Origin: Deinococcus aquiradiocola
Lineage (GTDB): Bacteria > Deinococcota > Deinococci > Deinococcales > Deinococcaceae
Length of the DNA: 64,000 nucleotides
Reading direction: 5' to 3'
Assembly: GCF_014646915.1 (NCBI RefSeq)
Contig: NZ_BMOE01000007.1
Span: forward strand, 16,147 to 80,146
The stretch's first letter is position 1; every line of letters begins with the position of its first letter. Of the stretch, positions 20,145 to 28,279 are shown in pieces. The notes under the pieces are model-generated. The model was not told where the DNA came from. It saw only the letters and a program-made list of their open reading frames with translations, and did no database searches. Both the position numbers and the translations under genes were made by a program.

Positions 20145-21398
20145 TCACTTCTTCATGTTGGCGTTCCAGTAGTTGGCGGCGTCGGTGAGGGCCTGCTGGG
20201 CGCTCTTGGTGCCGAGCAGGGCGGCCTCGATGTTGTCGTTGAAGTTCTTGTAGAGGTCGTCGCTGTTGCCGGGCGCGCGGTACCCGGGGTTGATGTAGCG
20301 TCCCGACGCGCCGACGAGGGCGGTGGCCTTGGCGACCGGGTCGTTGCTGGTGGTGCGGAACTGCGTGCTGCGCTGCGCGCCGAGCGTGGTGGGGACGACC
20401 GGCACGACCTTCGCGAAGGCGAGCTGGGCAGCGTTGCTGGTGAAGAAGGCGGCGAGTTTGGCGGCGGCGGCCGGGTTCTTGCTGGCGGTGGGAATCACGA
20501 GGGCCATGCTGCCGCCCGTCTGGACGCCGGCCTTGCCGAGCGGGGCGCTGGTCACGACGGTGCTGGCGTACAGGCCGGGGTTGGTGTCCTTGATGCGCGT
20601 CAGGGCCTGCGGTCCGCCGACGATCATCGCGACGCGGTTCTGCGCGTACAGTTCCGTGGCGAGCTGGAAGGCTTCGCGGCGCACGGCGTCTTCGGGGACG
20701 TAGCCGGTCTTGTAGAGGTCCACGAAGCGGGCGAGCAGCGCGGCGTGCGCGGGCGAGTTGAAGGCGGCTTTGCCGCCCTCGCCGTAGATGGGGAGGCCCT
20801 CGGCGTAGAAGTACCCGAGGAAGGAGGCGGTGTTCGGGTCCTTCAGGGCGGGCACCCAGGCGTACGCGCCGGTCTTGTCCTTGATGATCTTGGCGTCGTT
20901 GAGCAGTTCGGTGGTGGTGCGCGGCGCGCGGGTCAGGCCGGCCTTCTTGAAGAGGTCCGGGTTGTACAGCAGCACGCCTTCGTTCAGCCAGCCGTACCAG
21001 GGGTACGCGTAGACCTTGCCGGAGGACGTGAAGTTCTTGAGGCTCTGCGGGTAGTAGGTGGCGTTCAGTGCTGCGGGGCCGCTGAGGTCGCTGGCGGCGC
21101 GCAGGAAGCCGTTCTGCGCGGCTTTCTGCGTTTCGTCGATGTTGAGGTTCACGACGTCCGGGGCGTTGCCGAGGTTCACGCTGGCGATGAAATCCTGCAC
21201 CATCGAGTCCTGCTTGTCGGCCCAGTTGACCTTGATGCCGGGGTTGGCCTTTTCGAAGGCGGCGATGGTGTCTTTGATGTACCCGTCGAATTTGGGGCTG
21301 AGGTACCAGGTCCAGAAGGTGACGGTCGTCTGTGCCTGCGCGGCGGTGGTGGCGGACAGGCCGAGGGCGATCGTCAGGGCAGTCAGGGTGCGCTTCAT
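20145..21398 (-). CDS. Sugar ABC transporter substrate-binding protein
   Basis: The 417-residue protein has a signal peptide (TLTALTIALGLSATTAAQAQ) and the cluster B/MalE-type fold: VTFWTWYLSPKFDGYIKDT, PDVVNLNIDETQKAAQNGFL, YPWYGWLNEGVLLYNPDLFK. AAGGAGACCC precedes the ATG at 21398. It is the second gene of the operon after the RpiR regulator. The presence of NagZ in the same operon suggests an amino sugar or muropeptide-derived ligand, but specificity cannot be read directly. Confidence 0.92.
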   Translation of the reverse strand: MKRTLTALTIALGLSATTAAQAQTTVTFWTWYLSPKFDGYIKDTIAAFEKANPGIKVNWADKQDSMVQDFIASVNLGNAPDVVNLNIDETQKAAQNGFLRAASDLSGPAALNATYYPQSLKNFTSSGKVYAYPWYGWLNEGVLLYNPDLFKKAGLTRAPRTTTELLNDAKIIKDKTGAYAWVPALKDPNTASFLGYFYAEGLPIYGEGGKAAFNSPAHAALLARFVDLYKTGYVPEDAVRREAFQLATELYAQNRVAMIVGGPQALTRIKDTNPGLYASTVVTSAPLGKAGVQTGGSMALVIPTASKNPAAAAKLAAFFTSNAAQLAFAKVVPVVPTTLGAQRSTQFRTTSNDPVAKATALVGASGRYINPGYRAPGNSDDLYKNFNDNIEAALLGTKSAQQALTDAANYWNANMKK

Positions 21399-21489
21399 GC
21401 GGGTCTCCTTGAATGGGGGCGGAGGGCCGGGGCGGACGGTTGACGTGCACCTGCGCGGGCAGGCGGGGTGTCGTTGGGATGCGGGCCTG

Positions 21490-22350
21490 CTAGTACTTCT
21501 TCTCGACGACGCTCTCGGCCGTGACGCGCAGCATGGCGGCCGCCTCGGGACGGCGGGCGAGCAGGGCGGCGTACAGCACTTCCAGCACCAGCGTCTGTGA
21601 GACGAGGGTGTCGAGCACCGAGTCGGTGAGCGGGTCTTCCTGCGTGGACGTGAACAGCACGGCTTTGGCGTGGCGGGTGATGGGGGAGCGGGCGCGGTGC
21701 GTGATGGCGACCGTGTAGTGACCGTGCGACTGCGCGAGGCGCAGGTGCTGCACGGTGTCGATGGTGCTGCCGGAGCTCGACAGGGCGATCACGACGCCGC
21801 CGCGCGGCAGGGTGGAGATGCTGACGGCCGACTGGTGCGGGTCGGTGTATGCCGTGGCGGTGAGGCCGATGCGCAGCAGGCGGTGCGCGAACAGTTGCGC
21901 GACGAGGCCGGAGTTGCCCTGGCCGGTCAGGTCGACGCGTGGCGCGCGGGCGAGCGCGGAGGCGACGTCGTCCAGCACCTGCGGGTCGAGGAGGCGTCCG
22001 GTGTCTTCGAGGGTGCGGCAGGCCTGTTTGACGACCTGCGCGGCCTGCCCGGCCAGGTCGCCGGGGTGGGCGGGCGCGCCGGGGTCCCGTCCGGCGACGT
22101 CGGAGGCGAGGGCGATCTTGAAGGCGTGGAAGCCCGCGAATTCCAGTTTGTGGCACAGCCGCGTGATGGTCGCTTCGCCTACCCCGGCGGAACCGGCGAG
22201 TTCGGTGATGGTCTGGTGCATGACCGTCTCGGCGTGCGTGACGACGTGCTCGGCGAGCCGCTGCAGGGACGGCGAGAGGGCGTGCGCGTGCAGGCGGATG
22301 CGGTGGATCACGCCCGGCGCTGCGGCGGGGCGGGCTGCGGTCTGACTCAT
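21490..22350 (-). CDS. MurR/RpiR family transcriptional regulator
   Basis: The 286-residue protein has an N-terminal HTH_6 domain (ITELAGSAGVGEATITRLCH, about residues 48-67) and a C-terminal SIS sugar-phosphate binding domain (VDLTGQGNSGLVAQLFAHRL and VVIALSSSGSTIDTVQ). CAGGAGCGTCC precedes the ATG at 22350. MurR-type members respond to MurNAc-6-P or other phosphosugars. It heads the binding protein-permeases-nagZ operon and the upstream region has two matching A/T-rich sites, so autoregulation is likely. Confidence 0.9.
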   Translation of the reverse strand: MSQTAARPAAAPGVIHRIRLHAHALSPSLQRLAEHVVTHAETVMHQTITELAGSAGVGEATITRLCHKLEFAGFHAFKIALASDVAGRDPGAPAHPGDLAGQAAQVVKQACRTLEDTGRLLDPQVLDDVASALARAPRVDLTGQGNSGLVAQLFAHRLLRIGLTATAYTDPHQSAVSISTLPRGGVVIALSSSGSTIDTVQHLRLAQSHGHYTVAITHRARSPITRHAKAVLFTSTQEDPLTDSVLDTLVSQTLVLEVLYAALLARRPEAAAMLRVTAESVVEKKY

Positions 22351-22427
22351 GGACGCTCCTGGGTGTGCAGGGGAGGTCTGGATCACGAATCCGGGCGAAC
22401 GAATGGACGGCCTGAGGTGCATTCATC

Positions 22428-22484
22428 TTAAGGGCTGAAAATTATTTTTGTCAATATGCCCTTAAACGATGAAAGTTATTTTCA
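22428..22484. promoter_or_regulatory. Two RpiR-type operators within an inverted repeat
   Basis: TGAAAATTATTTTTG (22436-22450) and TGAAAGTTATTTTCA (22470-22484) are 34 bases apart on the same strand and match the A/T-rich sites bound by MurR/RpiR regulators. The first is framed by TTAAGGGC (22428-22435) and GCCCTTAA (22458-22465). The block lies between the RpiR gene and the divergent permease and could control both. Confidence 0.6.
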
Positions 22485-22674
22485 AGCGGCTGGTCATCCG
22501 ACCAGGGGAGCGCGCCAGGTGGTCAGTGCCCGCGCCCGCCCACCAGGCGCAGCCTGTGGACGTGAGCGCAGATCCCCTCCCACCCCTGAATCCACGTCCA
22601 CTGCCCGCCCTGCAGCGGCCCGTCCGCCTGACCTGCTCCCTCTGCCCGGGCGGCCAGGCCTGGAGGTGGCGCGC

Positions 22675-24564
22675 GTGACCCTGATGCAGCGCCTGCTCGG
22701 CCGTCCGCTCGCCACCGCCGAGGAGCAGCGGCAGCGGATCTCCCCCTGGATGGGCGTGCCGGTCCTCGGCCTGGACGCCCTGTCGAGCGCCGCGTACGGC
22801 CCGGAGGCCGCCATGACGGTGCTGCTCGTGGCCGGAACGGCCGGGCAGGCCCTCATCACGCCGATCATGCTGGGCGTGATCGCGCTGCTGCTGGTGCTGT
22901 ACGCGTCGTACCGGCAGACGATCCGGGCGTACCCGCAGGGCGGCGGATCGTACACCGTCGCGCGCACGAACCTCGGCGTGAACGCGGGCCTGCTCGCGGC
23001 GGCCGCCCTGGTGCTGGACTACGTCATGAACGTCGCGGTCGGCATCTCGGCCGGGGTGGGCGCGCTCGTGTCCGCCCTGCCGGTCCTGCTGCCGCTGCGG
23101 CCCGAACTGTGCCTGCTGCTGCTGCTCGTGATCGCGGTCGTCAACCTGCGCGGCGTCCGCGATTCCGGCGTGGCCTTCATGCTGCCCACCGTGCTGTTCG
23201 TGCTGCTGCTGCTCGGCGTGATCGTGGCGGGCGTGCTGCAGGTCGTCCTGACGGGCGGGCATCCCGTCCCGGTCGTCGCGCCGCAGGCGGGGGCGGCATC
23301 CGCCGCCGTGGGCCTGAGCGCGTGGCTGATCGTGCGGGCCTTCTCGGCCGGGTGCACCGCCATGACCGGTATCGAGGCCGTCAGCAACGGCGTCGGCAGC
23401 TTCCGCGCGCCGGCCGTGCGGAACGCGCGGCTGGCCCTGACCTTCATCGTGGGTCTGCTGGGCGTCCTGCTCGCCGGGATCGCCTTTCTCGCCCGCGCGT
23501 ACGGCGTCACGGCGACCGACCCCGCGTCTCCCGAGTACCGCAGTGTCCTGACGACCCTGATCGCGGCCGTGACCGGGACGGGCCCGGTGTACGCGGTGTC
23601 CGTCGCGGCGATCCTCGCGGTGCTGTGCCTGAGCGCCAACACCAGTTTCGCGGGCCTGCCGCGCGTCGCGAAGCTCCTCGCGGACGACGATTACCTCCCG
23701 CACGGTTTCGCGTCCCGCGGTCCGCGCCTCGTGTACACCTGGGGCGTCGTGAGTCTCACGCTGCTCGCGGCCCTGCTGCTCGTTGTCTTCGGGGGCGTCA
23801 CGGACCGGCTCGTGCCGCTCTTCGCGATCGGGGCGTTCCTGGCCTTCACCCTCTCGCAGCTCGGCATGGTCGGGCACTGGCGGCGCCTGCGTCAGCGCGG
23901 CCTCCCGCTGGTCCTGAACGCCTTCGGCGCGGCGGCGAGCGGCGTGACCCTGCTGGTCGTGCTCGCCTCCAAGTTCACCGAGGGCGCCTGGGTCACGCTG
24001 CTGATCGTTCCGGGGCTGGTGCTGGCGTTCCGTGCCACGCACCGTCACTACCGCCACGTGCAGGCCGAGATCACCACCGAGCACCCCCTCGACTTCACGC
24101 CGCGGCCCGCGCCGATCGTCATCGTGCCGGTGCAGGCCTGGACGACCGTCACCCGCAAGGCCCTGCGGTTCGCGCGGCAGCTCGGGGATGTCCGCGCGGT
24201 CCACGTGCTCACCGAGCAGGACGGCCACGACCTGCAGGACCGCTGGGCCGCCTGCGTGACCGGACCGGCCGCGGCGAGTGGCGCGCCCGCCCCCACCCTG
24301 GTGCTTCTGGAGTCTCCGTACCGGCAGCTGCTGGAACCGCTGCTCGACTACGTGCACGCCGTGGAGCAGGACTGCCCGGACCGGCAGGTGGTGGTGCTCG
24401 TGCCGGAACTGGTCGGCCCGCGCCTCACGCATTCGCTGCTGCACAACGCCCGCAGCGCCGTCCTCAAGGCGCGCCTCTCGTTCGGCGGGGACCGCCGCGT
24501 GGTCGTGATGCAGGTCCCCTGGTCGCTCGACGACACCCAGGGACGGGGCCGGGCGCCGCGTTGA
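22675..24564 (+). CDS. APC superfamily permease, KimA-like
   Basis: The 629-residue protein has about 12 membrane helices. It starts with the APC pattern ISPWMGVPVLGLDALSSAAYGPEA and has YPQGGGSYTVARTNLG, followed by a cytosolic C-terminal region of about 150 residues (PIVIVPVQAWTTVTRKALRF). That layout matches the KimA/YdaO group of potassium importers within the APC family more than ordinary amino acid permeases, although the substrate is inferred. The GTG at 22675 follows TGGAGGTG; the long open frame upstream crosses the RpiR operators and has no membrane character. Confidence 0.82.
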   Translation: MTLMQRLLGRPLATAEEQRQRISPWMGVPVLGLDALSSAAYGPEAAMTVLLVAGTAGQALITPIMLGVIALLLVLYASYRQTIRAYPQGGGSYTVARTNLGVNAGLLAAAALVLDYVMNVAVGISAGVGALVSALPVLLPLRPELCLLLLLVIAVVNLRGVRDSGVAFMLPTVLFVLLLLGVIVAGVLQVVLTGGHPVPVVAPQAGAASAAVGLSAWLIVRAFSAGCTAMTGIEAVSNGVGSFRAPAVRNARLALTFIVGLLGVLLAGIAFLARAYGVTATDPASPEYRSVLTTLIAAVTGTGPVYAVSVAAILAVLCLSANTSFAGLPRVAKLLADDDYLPHGFASRGPRLVYTWGVVSLTLLAALLLVVFGGVTDRLVPLFAIGAFLAFTLSQLGMVGHWRRLRQRGLPLVLNAFGAAASGVTLLVVLASKFTEGAWVTLLIVPGLVLAFRATHRHYRHVQAEITTEHPLDFTPRPAPIVIVPVQAWTTVTRKALRFARQLGDVRAVHVLTEQDGHDLQDRWAACVTGPAAASGAPAPTLVLLESPYRQLLEPLLDYVHAVEQDCPDRQVVVLVPELVGPRLTHSLLHNARSAVLKARLSFGGDRRVVVMQVPWSLDDTQGRGRAPR

Positions 24565-24571
24565 CTTGTCA

Positions 24572-24667
24572 TACGGTGTTGATCCGATTCCAGGGATGCC
24601 GGAAACAGCTCGGTCCCGGACATCTTTGTTCAGCTGTGCTCTCTGCCTACTTGCCTGTACTTTTTGG
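24572..24667 (+). repeat. Small inverted-repeat element, copy B (left end, decayed)
   Basis: TACGGTGTTGATCCGATTCCAGG and the following bases match the left end of the intact element at 43896, preceded by the same TCA (24569-24571). Sequence then diverges, with GTACTTTTTGG (24657-24667) still recognisable, and the right end is missing. It begins seven bases after the permease stop codon. Confidence 0.65.
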
Positions 24668-24743
24668 ACTCACTTTAGTCGTGTAGATTAACCGTAAATC
24701 TATGATTGTTTTTATGCTTCTTCGACGGACAGTTTGGCTCTGT

Positions 24744-24772
24744 TTGACTTAAATTCAGATGAAGATTACAGT
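24744..24772 (+). promoter_or_regulatory. Strong sigma70-type promoter of the leader-peptide gene
   Basis: TTGACT (24744-24749), a 17-base spacer, then TACAGT (24767-24772). It lies in an AT-rich patch (about 24670-24780) unlike its surroundings and drives the small gene at 24923 through a leader of about 140 bases. Confidence 0.65.
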
Positions 24773-24774
24773 AT

Positions 24775-24797
24775 CCACATCCCCGACCTGGATGTGG
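24775..24797 (+). promoter_or_regulatory. 5' leader hairpin
   Basis: CCACATCC and GGATGTGG form a perfect 8-base stem with a 7-base loop starting right at the expected transcript start. It may stabilise the mRNA 5' end. Confidence 0.5.
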
Positions 24798-24922
24798 AGA
24801 ATCTCACACTTCGGCTGAGTTGCCTTTCACCCTCCCCAGGTCCTGATCTTCCCGCCGTCTCCTCGGGGCGACCGCATCGTCGAATACCGCGCAGAGTTCA
24901 CTCGCAGGAACAGGGGGGAGAC

Positions 24923-25072
24923 ATGACCGAAGAACGTCAGGTCGAGGAACTGGAGGAAGTCGTGCCAGTGCGTGCGACGTACCAGCCGCCGGAGCTCGTC
25001 AATCTGGGGGCGTGGAGGGAACTGACCAGAACGCTCCCGGGGACTGGCTTCGGTGGCGGTCAGGGCGGATGA
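24923..25072 (+). CDS. Lasso-peptide-type RiPP precursor (leader motif YxxPxLxxxGxxxxxT)
   Basis: The 49-residue peptide starts MTEERQVEELEEVVPVRATY. It then reads YQPPELVNLGAWRELTRT, which fits the lasso leader consensus YxxPxLxxxGxxxxxTx position by position, with T at -2 of a possible cleavage site. The remaining C-terminus TLPGTGFGGGQGG is Gly-rich and lacks the Asp/Glu at position 7-9 needed for a classical lasso ring, so it may be a divergent RiPP or a leader-type protein of unknown use. AGGGGGGAG precedes the ATG at 24923; the longer in-frame ORF upstream is untranslated leader. No cyclase, protease or recognition-element gene lies in the window. Confidence 0.65.
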   Translation: MTEERQVEELEEVVPVRATYQPPELVNLGAWRELTRTLPGTGFGGGQGG

Positions 25073-25149
25073 ACACGCTTTTCCCGTTCACAGTGTAGAA
25101 GGCCGCACCGCTCAGGCCATGCTCCTGTGCTGTCGCTGATCCACCGTTT

Positions 25150-25751
25150 CGATCTGCACTCGTCAACACTGTGGGCGACAGCGGTGGCGGGATGACCGTG
25201 AGCACCATCCTGACGATGGTCGGCGGGACCATTACCGGTAACACAGCTGTCAACGCCGGCGGTAGGTTCAGCCTCAGCACTGCGGCCAGCACCGTTCAGG
25301 GCGGCGTGATCGGCAACAACACCGTCAGGGGGCATGGACGGGGCGGCAGCGTGCGGCTTCACAGCGCGGGCAGGATGACGGCCAGCGGAGGCACGATCAG
25401 TGAACATCAGGCTCCGTACGGTGCGGTGCTGCAGTGCTGATCACCGGCCCTTACCAGACGCTCTCCGCTGCCGAGTGTGTGCTCTCCGGCGCGAGCGTCA
25501 CGGGGAATACGGTGACGGATCCCAGCAATGTCGGTGGGGGTTTTTCCAATGAGGGCAAGCTGACCGTCACCAGCGTCAGCGTCTCAGGGAACTCCCCGGA
25601 CAATGTCTTCACCGAGCAGGAACTGACGACCAGAGGCTGCAGAACGCCCGCCATCAACGGGCGGTAACTTCGGCAGGAGCAACGCGCAGGACAGGCAGGC
25701 GGAGGCAGCGGGACTGGCACCCTGCCCGGCAACGTCGTCCAGAGCCAGTGA
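25150..25751 (+). pseudogene. Decayed right-handed beta-helix repeat protein
   Basis: Fragments in different frames encode beta-helix-type repeats: MVGGTITGNTAVNAGG and VQGGVIGNNTV (frame at 25171), then SGASVTGNTV, VGGGFSNEGKLTVTSVSVSG (frame at 25434), then GSGTGTLPGNVVQSQ ending in TGA at 25749-25751. The pieces follow in order as in one protein of the polymorphic outer-membrane or surface adhesin type, interrupted by at least two frameshifts. No start or signal peptide remains. The final stop lies 14 bases before the lipoprotein start, so the two were once probably one operon. Confidence 0.6.
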
Positions 25752-25765
25752 GACAGGGGGACAAC

Positions 25766-27535
25766 ATGGGGTATAAACGGGGAATACTGTGCACCGGTCT
25801 GGCGTTGACGCTGGCCGCGTGCGGACCATCAGGTACCCAGAGTCCGGCGGCCTTGCCGGGGACCACCGCCGAGACCACCGGGCCCGAGATCCTTGGCGTG
25901 GTCAAGGTCGAATTCCAGCACATCGGTCAGGCCGACTTCTCGGTGCAGGCCACCATGGTCGGGGACGGCCTCGCGTCGCAGACGCTGACCCGCACCGGGG
26001 CGCTGTCGTTCACGCAGGGCGCGCGCGGGTCCTTCACCGGGCCCGACCACGTGCGCTACCTCTACGGGCAGCTGAACGTCAACAACACCGGTCCGGCCCG
26101 CAGCAACCTCACCCTGCTGGGCATCAATGCCAAGGTGACCGGCGGCTTCCGGAGCCTGGGCGACACCTCGCTGGCCGCCGCGTCCCGGGCCAACGGCGAG
26201 CCGCTCACGGCCCTGGAGGCGCGCAAGGTGCTGCCGCTGCACCGCCGCGACCTGATCGGCGGTGCGGTGCAGGTGGTCGATGCCCAGGCCGACTTCCAGG
26301 CGTACCCCGAGACGGCCATCACACCGGCGATCGCCAACTTCATGGCGGGCTCGCCGTACAACGGCTACGCCTTCCCCTTCGGTTTCGTGGCGCGCAGCAA
26401 GACCAACGCCAGCACCCGGCTGGTGCCGAGCGGCACGGCGGCCGGCACGGTGACGCTGGCCTTCCGGTACCCGGACGAGGACCCGAACAGCACCAGCGAC
26501 GACCTGAATTCGTTCACGTGGTACGGGCTGGTCACGTCCGACACCGAGAACCGCGAGACGGCCGACCCCTTCGAGACGGACACCGTGCGGGCGTGCGCGG
26601 CGGCGCAGACGCTGTACGGCGGGGCGGCGACGGTGGTGGCGGCGACCCTGCGCAACCTGCCACCGACGAACTGCGGCCGGACCAACACCACCGCGCAGGA
26701 CGTGTACACGGTGCGGACCTCCGGCCGTCCCGGGTCGCCCACCACCAAGGTCCCCGACCTGACCATTGCGCCCTCGGCCGGGACCGACGTGGTGGTGTTC
26801 AACGACGTCAATCCGTTCATCGATGGGGCTGCCTACAGCAATCCCAACAACACCACGCTGGTGCAGAACCTGGTGAACTACACGCCGGTCTCGGGCATCA
26901 GGGCCAGCAGTAAGACCGTCTGGATGGAATTCGGTCACGGTACCTTCTGTCAGGGTTACTGCTCGGCCCCGTATCTGTCGACCATGAAATCGATCATCAC
27001 GTCCCAGGGCTATACCGTTCAAGATATCGCTTCGGCTACACTTCCAGTCATTCCTCAGAGTGTCAAAGTGATCTTCCTCTGGAACCCACTGACGAACTTC
27101 ACGGTGGCCGAAATCAACGCCCTCAAGGCATTCTCGAGTGAGGGCGGCCGTATCGTCTTCATCGGCGAATGGGACGGCTTCTACGGCACAGGAATCAGCG
27201 TCGAGAATGCCTTCCTGATCAACATGGGCGCGGTCATGCGCAACACCGGCGGCGCGGTCGACTGCAACTACAACACCGAGCCCGGCACCTCGCTGCGGCC
27301 TTCGCAGATCACGGCCGGACTGACCAACCTGACCGTCGCCTGCGCCTCAGTCATCGCCCCAGGCCCCGACGACTTCATCTTCCTGTACGATCAGAGCAAC
27401 ACCCTGCCGCTCGCCGGCGTGGCCCGCATCAACACCACACCCATTGCCACGGTCGTCTCAGCCTCGCTGAAGCCGCAGGCGCTCGCATCCCTGGCTGCAC
27501 CTGCGCTCAACCCGGCGTCGCCGTCCGGTTACTGA
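25766..27535 (+). CDS. Large lipoprotein with C-terminal GATase-like domain
   Basis: The 589-residue protein has a lipoprotein signal (GILCTGLALTLAAC, lipobox LAAC, Cys19), so it should be membrane anchored. The middle (about residues 60-300) is a Thr/Asn/Gly-rich beta region. The last 230 residues (STMKSIITSQGYTVQDI, VIFLWNPLTNFTVAEINALK, EGGRIVFIGEWDGFYG) resemble the flavodoxin/GATase1-like domains found in surface proteins, with FNDVNPFIDG before it. CAGGGGGACAAC precedes the ATG at 25766. Codon use is less biased in the last 600 bases. The function is unknown; a surface or adhesion role is possible given the decayed beta-helix gene upstream. Confidence 0.7.
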   Translation: MGYKRGILCTGLALTLAACGPSGTQSPAALPGTTAETTGPEILGVVKVEFQHIGQADFSVQATMVGDGLASQTLTRTGALSFTQGARGSFTGPDHVRYLYGQLNVNNTGPARSNLTLLGINAKVTGGFRSLGDTSLAAASRANGEPLTALEARKVLPLHRRDLIGGAVQVVDAQADFQAYPETAITPAIANFMAGSPYNGYAFPFGFVARSKTNASTRLVPSGTAAGTVTLAFRYPDEDPNSTSDDLNSFTWYGLVTSDTENRETADPFETDTVRACAAAQTLYGGAATVVAATLRNLPPTNCGRTNTTAQDVYTVRTSGRPGSPTTKVPDLTIAPSAGTDVVVFNDVNPFIDGAAYSNPNNTTLVQNLVNYTPVSGIRASSKTVWMEFGHGTFCQGYCSAPYLSTMKSIITSQGYTVQDIASATLPVIPQSVKVIFLWNPLTNFTVAEINALKAFSSEGGRIVFIGEWDGFYGTGISVENAFLINMGAVMRNTGGAVDCNYNTEPGTSLRPSQITAGLTNLTVACASVIAPGPDDFIFLYDQSNTLPLAGVARINTTPIATVVSASLKPQALASLAAPALNPASPSGY

Positions 27536-27552
27536 ACGCTCCAGGGATTCCT

Positions 27553-27583
27553 ACAAGGCTCGCCGAGATTCGGTGAGCCTTGT
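27553..27583 (+). terminator. Hairpin terminator after the lipoprotein gene
   Basis: ACAAGGCTCGCCGA and TCGGTGAGCCTTGT pair over 14 positions with a single C-G to T change (a G-T wobble) and a 3-base loop. It lies 17 bases after the stop codon. Confidence 0.8.
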
Positions 27584-27597
27584 GGAAGGTGTCCTGG

Positions 27598-28279
27598 TAC
27601 GGTTTTGATCCGATTCCAGCTCAGGACCGGACACCTTGACCTCAGACTGCTCCTGGTGCAGGAAGACGATGCCCAGGACCAGGAGGTTCAGCGGAGCGTC
27701 CCCCGTTCCCAGGTCGTCCGGTCAAGGCTCGACAGCAGTGTTCCCGCCGGAAGGAGAGACGGGATCAGCGACAGGAAGACGTCATCGGTCAGCTGTTCAT
27801 CCCGGAAGGCCCGTTCTAAACGGCGTTTTTTGGCGTCATGCGAACTCTCGCCTGACAGGTGAGCGCACAGTGCACTGGGGTTGACGGGTTGACCGGTGAT
27901 CATGGCCTGCACCACATCGACCATGCGCTTCAGGGTGTCGATGCGCAGGTGGGGGTTCAGGGCTTTGAACCGCCGAGGAGTTTCACCCGGGTGAAATCGG
28001 GCAGGATCTGGAGTCGTCACACACCCAGAACACTGCCCGTTTCGTTGCCTGACCGTAACCACGCCGACCCTTCAACATTTCCGCTCTGGGGGGCCGAACA
28101 AAGATGACCGCTACTGAGCGGCAACAGCACCGACATCCCTTCCTGGACAGGGCAGCGCCCTGCAGGACGCTTATCAGCGCTCATGAGGACGCTCGCCCGC
28201 TTCGATCTCCTGCAAGCCGTACTTGTGGGCACTCGCCCCGCTCGGCTGAACTCCAGAAGTTCAGCTCAACACCGGATCA
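27598..28279 (+). repeat. Small inverted-repeat element, copy C, split by an IS remnant
   Basis: The left piece TACGGTTTTGATCCGATTCC (27598 on) and the right piece from CAACAGCACCGACATCCC (28122) to TCAACACCGGA (28276) are the two parts of one element. Between them lies an IS4-type remnant of about 500 bases. The right piece keeps the hairpin GCTGAACT/AGTTCAGC. The final TCA (28277-28279) is the complement of the alpha/beta hydrolase stop codon. Confidence 0.65.
27620..28121 (-). mobile_element. IS4-type transposase remnant
   Basis: On the minus strand the frame from 28062 encodes RFKALNPHLRIDTLKRMVDV, LCAHLSGESSHDAKKRRLER and SLDRTTWERG, the N-terminal part of an IS4-family DDE transposase with its first catalytic Asp region (DRTTW). 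A one-base shift in the GGGG run after WERG ends the frame early; the next frame continues DAPLNLLVLGIVF. The rest of the transposase, with the other catalytic residues and the second end, is missing, so it is dead. It is inserted in, or joined to, a small repeat element. Confidence 0.7.

Noticed and set aside
22462..24444. 660-codon minus-strand frame opposite the APC permease
   Set aside because: The composition is typical of an antisense frame in GC-rich DNA (Arg/Gln/His/Gly-rich, no domain); the plus strand encodes a clear membrane transporter.
24923..25072. Calling the peptide a confirmed lasso peptide
   Set aside because: The leader fits but the tail lacks the ring-closing Asp/Glu and no maturation genes are in view, so only a lasso-type leader is claimed.
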